Assembly: GCA_964433315.1 (NCBI GenBank)
Contig: CAYSQO010000042.1
Coordinates: forward strand, 1-18,243
Source: Aquariibacter sp964433315
Lineage (GTDB): Bacteria > Pseudomonadota > Gammaproteobacteria > Burkholderiales > Burkholderiaceae_C
Direction: 5' to 3'
DNA: 18,243 nt
A program made the position numbers and the translations under genes. Positions 13,586-18,243 of this stretch are shown piece by piece. Numbering within the stretch: the first letter of the stretch is position 1; the number at the start of each line of letters is the position of its first letter. The notes below the pieces were generated by a model. That model saw only the letters and a program-made list of their open reading frames with translations, was not told the DNA's origin and did no database searches.

Positions 13586-13602
13586 CTGCTGCAATGCAGC
13601 AG
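13586..13602. repeat. CTGCTGC / GCAGCAG inverted repeat upstream of parA
   Basis: CTGCTGC (13586-13592) and GCAGCAG (13596-13602) form a perfect 17-base palindrome with AAT in the centre, 27 bases upstream of the parA ATG. It is a possible autoregulatory operator or leader hairpin; the function is not known. Confidence 0.45.
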
Positions 13603-13675
13603 ATCGCGAAAGCGGCGGATTGTCCGCGTGCGCTCGTGGCAGGGTCAAGGCAAGAAGCGGCCCCGCCCGCCGGAT

Positions 13676-14335
13676 TCAGCGCCGCCGCATCCAGACGAGG
13701 CAGCGTTCGGCATCCAGGCCGGGCACCTGCAGCGGTTCCACGTGAAACACCTCGATGTCGGCGGGCAGGGCGGCGATCTCCTCGTCCGGCATCTTGCCCT
13801 TCAGCGCCATCCAGCAGCCGTCCTCGGCCAGCAGGTGCCGGGTCCAGGCGACCAAGTCGGGCAGGGCGGCGAAGGCCCGGGCCGTGACCAGGTCCCAGGG
13901 GCGGGCCGGCAGGCGCTCGACCCGGCCATGCAGCGCCTCGACCTGCAGCAGATCCAGCTCGGCCGCGACCTGCCGGATGAAGCTGGCCTTCTTGCCGACG
14001 GTGTCGATGCAGCTCACCCGCAGCGTGGGGCAGGCGATGGCGAAGCTGAGGCCCGGCAGGCCGGCCCCGCTGCCGACATCCAGCAGCTGCAGCGCCCGTC
14101 CGGCCGCATGCCGGCGCAGGGCGGGCACGGCGGCCAGGCTGTCCAGCAGGTGCTGGCCCAGCATGGCGGTGGGCTCGCGCACGGCGGTCAGGTTGTAGAC
14201 CTGGGTCCAGCGGGCGATCAGGTCCAGGTGTCGCAGCAGCTGCTGGCGTTGTGCGGGGCTCAGATCCTCGAGCGTGAGGGTGCGCAGGCCGGCATCCAGT
14301 GCGGCGGCCAGTGGGTGCAGATCCTGGGAATTCAT
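13676..14335 (-). CDS. rsmG: 16S rRNA (guanine-527-N7)-methyltransferase RsmG
   Basis: Methylates G527 of 16S rRNA with S-adenosylmethionine; loss gives low-level streptomycin resistance in other bacteria. The 219-residue protein has NLTAVRE at 48-54, the SAM-binding motif LDVGSGAGLPGL at 85-96, the VGKKASFI stretch at 113-120 and TARAFAALPDLV further on. Its ATG overlaps the mnmG stop in an ATGA (14332-14335), so the two are translationally coupled. A parS-like site lies near the 3' end and encodes part of VFHVEP. Confidence 0.97.
   Translation of the reverse strand: MNSQDLHPLAAALDAGLRTLTLEDLSPAQRQQLLRHLDLIARWTQVYNLTAVREPTAMLGQHLLDSLAAVPALRRHAAGRALQLLDVGSGAGLPGLSFAIACPTLRVSCIDTVGKKASFIRQVAAELDLLQVEALHGRVERLPARPWDLVTARAFAALPDLVAWTRHLLAEDGCWMALKGKMPDEEIAALPADIEVFHVEPLQVPGLDAERCLVWMRRR
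13734..13749. promoter_or_regulatory. parS-like site 1 (in rsmG)
   Basis: GGTTCCACGTGAAACA matches the general parS consensus TGTTTCACGTGAAACA at 14 of 16 positions, including the central CACGTG. It lies within rsmG, about 200 bases upstream of parA. It is the weakest of the three because the left arm has an internal mismatch. Confidence 0.7.
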
Positions 14336-16380
14336 GCGGGGGTCAGCGGCGTGTCGATGCGTCCGAAGCCCGCGAAGCGGCCCTTCTTCAGGTGCACCAG
14401 CAGCAAGGAGATGGCGGCCGGCGTGACGCCGGCCATGCGCGCGGCCTGGCCCAGGGTGGCGGGGCGATGGCGGCTCAGCTTCTGCCGCACCTCGTGGCTG
14501 AGGGCGGTGACGCTGGCGTAGTCCAGGTCGGCGGGCAGGGGCAGGTGCTCGTAGTGGGCGGCGCGCTCGACCTCGGCGTTCTGCTTGTCGATGTAGCCGG
14601 CGTACTTCACCGCGATCTCCACCTGCTCGATGACGGCATCCGCCAGGGCCGTGCCCAGCTCGGCACGCAGGGTTTCACGTGAAACCGTCGGCGTGTGGGC
14701 GCTTGCCGGTGCGGCGCCGTCCTGGGCTTGGGGGGCTTGGCGTCGGGCGCTGCGCTCGACCTCGGCGACGGTGTCGAAGCCAATGCCGGGGCGGCGCAGC
14801 AGATCCAGCAGCGCGTACTCGTGCTCCAGGGCCTTGCCCAGCAGGCGTTCGGCTTCGGCGGCGGGCAGCAGGCCGGGGTGCACCCAACTGCGCTTCAGGC
14901 GCTCGGTTTCACGTGAAACGGCGTCGCGCTTGCGGGCGTAGGCCGTCCAGCGGGCCTCGTCCACCAGGCCCAGCTTCCAGCCCAGCTCGGTCAGCCGGGC
15001 GTCGGCGTTGTCCTCGCGCAGCTGCAGGCGGAACTCGGCCCGGCTGGTGAACATGCGGTAGGGCTCGGTCACGCCCTGGGTGATCAGGTCGTCGACCAGC
15101 ACGCCGAGGTAGGCCTGCTCGCGCCCCAGGGTCAGCGCCGGCTGGCCCCGGGCCTGCAGGGCCGCGTTCGCCCCCGCGTACAGGCCCTGGGCGGCGGCCT
15201 CCTCGTAGCCGGTGGTGCCGTTGATCTGGCCCGCGAAGAACAGCCCGGCGATCTGCTGCGTCTCGAAGCTGGGCTTCAGGCTGCGCGGGTCGAAGTAGTC
15301 GTATTCGATGGCGTAGCCCGGCCGCAGGATGTGCGCGTCTTCCAGCCCCGGGATGGAGTGCACCGCCGCCAGCTGGATGTCGTAGGGCAGGGAGGTGGAG
15401 ATGCCGTTGGGGTAGACCTCGTGCGTGTCCAGGCCCTCGGGCTCCAGGAAGATCTGGTGGCTGTCCTTGTCCGCGAAGCGGTTGACCTTGTCCTCGATCG
15501 AGGGGCAGTAGCGCGGGCCCACGCCCTCGATCACGCCAGTGAACATGGGGCTGCGGTCGAAACCGCTGCGGATGATGGCGTGCGTCTCCGCGGTGGTGTG
15601 GGTGATCCAGCAGGAGATCTGCCGCGGGTGCTGCTCGGCCCGGCCCAGGAAGCTGAACACCGGCATCGGGGTGGCGGCCGGCTGGCCGTCGGCGCCGGGC
15701 ACGCCGTCGCCCGGCTGTTCGGTCAGGCGGCGGTAGTCGATGGTGCGGCCGTCCAGCCGCGGCGGGGTGCCGGTCTTCAGGCGACCGCGCGGCAGCTGCA
15801 GCTCGCGCAGGCGGGCGGCCAGGCTGATCGCCGGCGCATCGCCGGCGCGGCCGCCCTGGTGGTTCTCCAGGCCCACGTGGATGCGGCCGTCCAGGAAGGT
15901 GCCGGCGGTCAGCACCACCGTCTTGGCGCGGAAGGCCAGGCCGATGGCGGTGACCGCGCCGACCACGCGCTCCTGCCGGCCGTCACTTTCCACCAGCAGG
16001 TCGTCCACCGCCTGCTGGAAGAGCCACAGATTCGGCTGGTTCTCCAGCCGGTGGCGGATGGCGGCCTTGTAGCGGATGCGGTCTGCCTGGGCGCGGGTGG
16101 CGCGCACCGCCGGGCCCTTGGAGCCGTTGAGGATGCGGAAGTGGATGCCGGCCTCGTCGGTGGCTGCGGCCATGGCCCCGCCGAGCGCGTCCACCTCCTT
16201 GACCAGATGGCCCTTGCCGATGCCGCCGATCGAGGGGTTGCAGCTCATCTGCCCCAGGGTCTCGATGTTGTGGCTCAGCAGCAGGGTGCTGGCCCCCATG
16301 CGTGCGGCGGCCAGGGCGGCCTCGGTGCCCGCGTGGCCGCCGCCGATCACGATCACGTCGAAGAGGGAAGGGGTGCGCAT
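14332..16380 (-). CDS. mnmG: tRNA uridine-5-carboxymethylaminomethyl modification enzyme MnmG
   Basis: An FAD- and NADH-binding enzyme that, with MnmE, modifies U34 of certain tRNAs. The dinucleotide fold FDVIVIGGGHAGTEAALAAARMG starts at residue 7. Then come MSCNPSIGGIGKGHLVKEVDALGG, LKTGTPPRL, YCPSIEDKVNRF and TSRAEFRLQLREDNAD, and the C-terminal VKYAGYIDKQ. At 682 residues it is longer than the E. coli enzyme (629). The extra length is partly a Gly/Pro/Ala loop (about 232-250) and an Ala/Pro/Gln-rich linker (about 545-566). Both VSRET copies (488-492, 566-570) are encoded by parS-like sites. The start at 16380 has GGAG 8 bases upstream; the ATG at 16443 lies upstream of a hairpin and is rejected. 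Confidence 0.96.
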   Translation of the reverse strand: MRTPSLFDVIVIGGGHAGTEAALAAARMGASTLLLSHNIETLGQMSCNPSIGGIGKGHLVKEVDALGGAMAAATDEAGIHFRILNGSKGPAVRATRAQADRIRYKAAIRHRLENQPNLWLFQQAVDDLLVESDGRQERVVGAVTAIGLAFRAKTVVLTAGTFLDGRIHVGLENHQGGRAGDAPAISLAARLRELQLPRGRLKTGTPPRLDGRTIDYRRLTEQPGDGVPGADGQPAATPMPVFSFLGRAEQHPRQISCWITHTTAETHAIIRSGFDRSPMFTGVIEGVGPRYCPSIEDKVNRFADKDSHQIFLEPEGLDTHEVYPNGISTSLPYDIQLAAVHSIPGLEDAHILRPGYAIEYDYFDPRSLKPSFETQQIAGLFFAGQINGTTGYEEAAAQGLYAGANAALQARGQPALTLGREQAYLGVLVDDLITQGVTEPYRMFTSRAEFRLQLREDNADARLTELGWKLGLVDEARWTAYARKRDAVSRETERLKRSWVHPGLLPAAEAERLLGKALEHEYALLDLLRRPGIGFDTVAEVERSARRQAPQAQDGAAPASAHTPTVSRETLRAELGTALADAVIEQVEIAVKYAGYIDKQNAEVERAAHYEHLPLPADLDYASVTALSHEVRQKLSRHRPATLGQAARMAGVTPAAISLLLVHLKKGRFAGFGRIDTPLTPA
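14671..14686. promoter_or_regulatory. parS-like site 2 (in mnmG)
   Basis: GGTTTCACGTGAAACC is a perfect 16-base palindrome. Its inner 14 bases GTTTCACGTGAAAC match the parS consensus exactly. On the minus strand it encodes VSRET at MnmG residues 566-570, next to an Ala/Pro-rich linker. A likely ParB nucleation site. Confidence 0.9.
14905..14920. promoter_or_regulatory. parS-like site 3 (in mnmG)
   Basis: GGTTTCACGTGAAACG contains the exact 14-base parS core GTTTCACGTGAAAC. It encodes VSRET at MnmG residues 488-492. It lies 234 bases from site 2 and about 1.2 kb from site 1, typical of a parS cluster next to parAB. Confidence 0.9.
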
Positions 16381-16397
16381 CGCGGCGACTCCATGAG

Positions 16398-16433
16398 AAA
16401 CAAGAAAAGCGCCGCGGCGGGGCCGGGGCGCTT
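16398..16433 (-). terminator. Terminator-like hairpin in the mnmG 5' leader
   Basis: Read on the minus strand, AAGCGCC and GGCGCTT (16427-16433 and 16407-16413) form a 7-base stem. It extends past one C-C mismatch by CGGC/GCCG around a CCC loop, and is followed by TTCTTGTTT. It ends 18 bases before the mnmG ATG. It may stop transcripts entering from upstream or act as an attenuator of mnmG itself. Confidence 0.55.
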
Positions 16434-16442
16434 GATGCCGCA

Positions 16443-16471
16443 ATTTTAGGCAGTCCTGCCGGTGTCGTCAC
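16443..16471 (-). promoter_or_regulatory. Candidate mnmG promoter
   Basis: On the minus strand GTGACG (16466-16471, 4 of 6 matches to TTGACA) is followed after 17 bases by TAAAAT (16443-16448, 5 of 6 matches to TATAAT). Transcription would start near 16436, at the edge of the hairpin described at 16398-16433. Confidence 0.5.
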
Positions 16472-16526
16472 GCCACGGCCGGGCCGGGTCGCGCGGCCGG
16501 CGCGGCCTGCATGCCACACTGGCCCG

Positions 16527-16817
16527 ATGGATTGCCGCCCGCATTGCGCCGCCTGCTGCATCGCCCCCTCGATCGCCAGCCCGATTCCGGCCAGCGCCGG
16601 AGCGCCCGGCATGCCGCAGGGCAAGCCGGCCGGCGTGCCCTGCACCCAGCTGGATGCCGCGGGCGCCTGCCGGCTCTTCGGTCGCCCGGAGCGGCCGGCG
16701 GTCTGCGGTTCGCTCCGGCCCTCGCCCGAAATGTGCGGCAGCAGCCGCGAGCAGGCCCTGCGCTGGCTGGGCTGGCTGGAGGCGGCCACCGCGCCGGCTG
16801 CAGGGCCTGGCGCCTGA
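16527..16817 (+). CDS. YkgJ-family cysteine-cluster protein
   Basis: A 96-residue protein with eight cysteines at positions 3, 7, 10, 11, 39, 48, 60 and 70, in the pattern of the YkgJ/CxxCxxCC family, predicted to bind zinc or an Fe-S cluster. MDCRPHCAACCIAPSIASPIPG, then GVPCTQL, GACRLFG, RPAVCG and EMCG follow the order seen in E. coli YkgJ. The function is unknown. The ATG at 16527 is chosen because the first Cys motif starts at residue 3; there is no Shine-Dalgarno sequence. The upstream open frame to 16302 overlaps mnmG antisense and is rejected. The gene is divergent from mnmG and convergent with the DUF2061 gene. Confidence 0.88.
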   Translation: MDCRPHCAACCIAPSIASPIPASAGAPGMPQGKPAGVPCTQLDAAGACRLFGRPERPAVCGSLRPSPEMCGSSREQALRWLGWLEAATAPAAGPGA

Positions 16818-16864
16818 TCCTCGCCTTGCGGCTTGCAGCTTGCGGGATCTGCGGCCCGCAGCCC

Positions 16865-16896
16865 CGACGGGGGCCGGGCGCGCGGTGCCCCCGTCG
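16865..16896. terminator. Hairpin between convergent ykgJ-like and DUF2061 genes
   Basis: CGACGGGGGC (16865-16874) and GCCCCCGTCG (16887-16896) are perfect 10-base reverse complements around a 12-base loop, in the 88-base gap between the two stop codons. A smaller palindrome CTGCGG/CCGCAG lies at 16849-16861. T runs are poor on both strands, so this is a probable but not classical shared terminator. Confidence 0.5.
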
Positions 16897-16905
16897 CTTC
16901 CGGCG

Positions 16906-17157
16906 TCAGGCGCCGATCGCGACCGGCGTCTGCTCCCGCGTCGCACGGGCCGGGGCCCGTCCGGCCGCCCGCCGGGCCCGCCAGGCCTGCGCCCGCGGGC
17001 CGTCCCAGGCTTTGTCGAAGAAGTAGTGGGCGACGGTGTTGACCAGCGGTTCGACCAGGGTGATCGCGCCGGCGACGGTGACGCTGCCGGTGAGCAGGTA
17101 GCTCACGCCGAAGGCGATGCCGAGGTGCATGACGCCGAAGCTTGCGGATTTGGCCAT
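16906..17157 (-). CDS. DUF2061 family small membrane protein
   Basis: An 83-residue protein. The N-terminal half MAKSASFGVMHLGIAFGVSYLLTGSVTVAGAITLVEPLVNTVAHYFFDKAW carries the DUF2061 pattern: K-x-x-S/x-x-x-x-H near the start, LTGS, an EPLVNTVAHY motif and a closing 'W' after a charged pair. Two hydrophobic segments (about residues 8-23 and 26-45) suggest an inner-membrane hairpin. The C-terminal third is Arg/Ala-rich and unconserved. The function of the family is unknown. GGAG lies 8 bases before the ATG at 17157. A Fur-box-like palindrome sits 21 bases upstream of the start. Confidence 0.87.
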   Translation of the reverse strand: MAKSASFGVMHLGIAFGVSYLLTGSVTVAGAITLVEPLVNTVAHYFFDKAWDGPRAQAWRARRAAGRAPARATREQTPVAIGA

Positions 17158-17177
17158 GGGGAGGACTCCGGTCTCAT

Positions 17178-17192
17178 CAAGAATGATTCTTG
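17178..17192. promoter_or_regulatory. Fur-box-like palindrome upstream of the DUF2061 gene
   Basis: CAAGAAT-G-ATTCTTG is a perfect 7-1-7 palindrome with the core AGAATGATTCT, as in many Fur boxes of the form GAGAATGATTCTC. Against the stricter 7-1-7 consensus TGATAATnATTATCA it matches 4 of 7 in each half. It is AT-rich in very GC-rich DNA and lies in the promoter region of the DUF2061 gene. Control by Fur is inference. Confidence 0.45.
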
Positions 17193-17267
17193 TTGAGTAG
17201 GGTAGGGGGTGCGGCTGCCCCCGGCCAATCGCAGGGCTTGATCGCCGCGATTAGCGGCTGCCGCCGC

Positions 17268-18243
17268 TCACTGCACGGCGGCCCGCCGCAGCCGGGCCGC
17301 CAGCCAGGCCAGCGCCGCCAGTGTCAGCGCCGCCGACACCGCCAGGGGCAGCAGCAGTTCCAGCGGTCCCAGGGCCTCGCCGCGCAGCACGCGGTTCATC
17401 AGGACGTGCTGGGCCAGGGCCGGCACGGCCAGCTGCCAGCCTGCGCTGCTGTCCTCGTTGAACAGCGAGGCCAGCGGCAGCAGCGACACCGCCAGGATCA
17501 GCACCGCGTTGCTGGCCTGGGCCTCCTTGACCGTCCGGCAGCCGATGGCCACGGCCATCATCAGGGCCGACAGGCTGGCCGCCAGGGGCAGCAGCAGCAC
17601 CAGCAGCAGGGCGGCCTCGCGCTCGCCGAACTGGAAGAGCGCCCGCAGGCTGTCGCTGCGAATCAGGGCTTGGGCGGGCAGAAAGCTCAGCACCGACAGC
17701 AGCGCGATCAGCATGGCCACGGCCGCGACCGCGCCCCACTTGCCCAGCACCAGGGCCAGCGGCGAGGCCGGCGTGGCCAGCAGGGCTTCGAGCGAACCGC
17801 GCTCGCGTTCGCCGGCGGTGGTGTCCAGCGCTGCACCCAGGGCGCCGTAGAGCACGGCCATGATCACGAAGAAGGGCAGGATGCCGGTCACCGGGCCGGC
17901 CCGGCTGCCGGCGCTGGACACGTCGTGCTCCTCGATTTCCGCCGGGGCCAGCAGACCGGGGCTGAGGCCCCGCAGCGCCAGGGCCAGGGTCGCGCGCTCG
18001 CGGGTGTAGCCCTCGACCAGGCGGCCGAGCCGGCCCGCCGCGGCGTGACCGCCGCGCTGGCTGCCGTCGAACAGGAGGGTGTAGACCGGGCGGCCGCCCT
18101 GCTGGCTCAGCGCCTCCGCACCCGCCGGCACCACCAGCACCGGCTCGCCCAGGCGCTGCTCGCGCAGCAGCTGCTTGGCATCGGCGGGCGCCGCCACCGC
18201 CTCCAGGCCCTGCCGCGCCAGGTGGTTGGCCAGGCCGGGCGCA
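17268..18243 (-). CDS. ABC-2 type (NatB-like) transporter permease, 5' end outside window
   Basis: The frame is open from the window end to a TGA at 17268-17270, giving about 324 residues of the C-terminal part. After a soluble region (LANHLARQGLEAVAAPADAK... EPVLVVP) come GILPFFVIMAVLYGALGAALD, then TAGERERGSLEALLATPASPLALVLGKWG, the signature of the NatB/ABC-2 permease family. At least four to five further hydrophobic segments follow. It would form the membrane channel of an exporter whose ATPase (NatA-like) should lie upstream, outside the window. The substrate is unknown; sodium or drug export is typical for the family. The true start is not in view, and the GTG at 18197 is internal. Confidence 0.9.
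   Translation of the reverse strand, partial: APGLANHLARQGLEAVAAPADAKQLLREQRLGEPVLVVPAGAEALSQQGGRPVYTLLFDGSQRGGHAAAGRLGRLVEGYTRERATLALALRGLSPGLLAPAEIEEHDVSSAGSRAGPVTGILPFFVIMAVLYGALGAALDTTAGERERGSLEALLATPASPLALVLGKWGAVAAVAMLIALLSVLSFLPAQALIRSDSLRALFQFGEREAALLLVLLLPLAASLSALMMAVAIGCRTVKEAQASNAVLILAVSLLPLASLFNEDSSAGWQLAVPALAQHVLMNRVLRGEALGPLELLLPLAVSAALTLAALAWLAARLRRAAVQ

Noticed and set aside
11236..16380. Search for oriC elements (DnaA boxes, AT-rich unwinding region) near parAB and mnmG
   Set aside because: I saw no TTATCCACA-like boxes or AT-rich tract. The parS sites suggest origin proximity but not an origin within the window.
16381..16443. Upstream ATG for mnmG adding 21 residues
   Set aside because: The extension is unconserved, crosses the terminator-like hairpin and overlaps the candidate -10. 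The ATG at 16380 has GGAG at good spacing and fits the family N-terminus.

Overview
The window is GC-rich proteobacterial chromosome with the gene content and codon use of a betaproteobacterium, most likely Burkholderiales (Leptothrix/Rubrivivax/Ideonella-like). This rests on recognised protein families and base composition, not on a database search. Coding density is high and most genes are core or widely conserved. There is no phage, insertion sequence, CRISPR array, rRNA or tRNA that I can support.

Layout. (1) Plus strand, 1-3759: the 3' end of an unknown, probably secreted beta-rich protein; tldD; an aromatic-residue leader peptide with a terminator/antiterminator pair ahead of a DAHP synthase (aroG); then a glyoxalase I gene. 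(2) Minus strand, 3791-4405: a PduO-type cob(I)alamin adenosyltransferase, divergent from a plus-strand FAD-linked D-lactate/glycolate dehydrogenase (4531-5958). (3) Minus strand, 5974-10925: the prkA - yeaH (DUF444) - spoVR stress cluster, with a GC-rich palindromic element between prkA and yeaH and two linked palindromes upstream of prkA. (4) Minus strand, 11236-16380: mnmG - rsmG - parA - alpha/beta hydrolase - parB, with three parS-like sites inside mnmG and rsmG. This is the chromosome-partition locus and suggests an origin-proximal position. (5) 16527-18243: a small YkgJ-type cysteine-cluster protein (plus), a DUF2061 membrane protein behind a Fur-box-like palindrome (minus), and a partial ABC-2/NatB-type permease (minus) that runs off the window.

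The most interesting regulatory signal is at 1980-2112. A short ORF reading MSSRYFFGYFWISHRP... carries six aromatic codons in seven. Part of its coding sequence is identical over 10 bases to the right arm of the strong terminator just upstream of aroG, so it can form a competing antiterminator. This is a translation-coupled attenuator that would sense aromatic amino acids. Other points worth a second look are parS sites that dictate a repeated VSRET peptide in MnmG, a serine hydrolase gene lodged between parA and parB, a terminator-like hairpin in the mnmG leader, the linked palindromes upstream of prkA, and promoter -10-like elements placed 6-7 bases before three start codons, which suggests leaderless transcripts.
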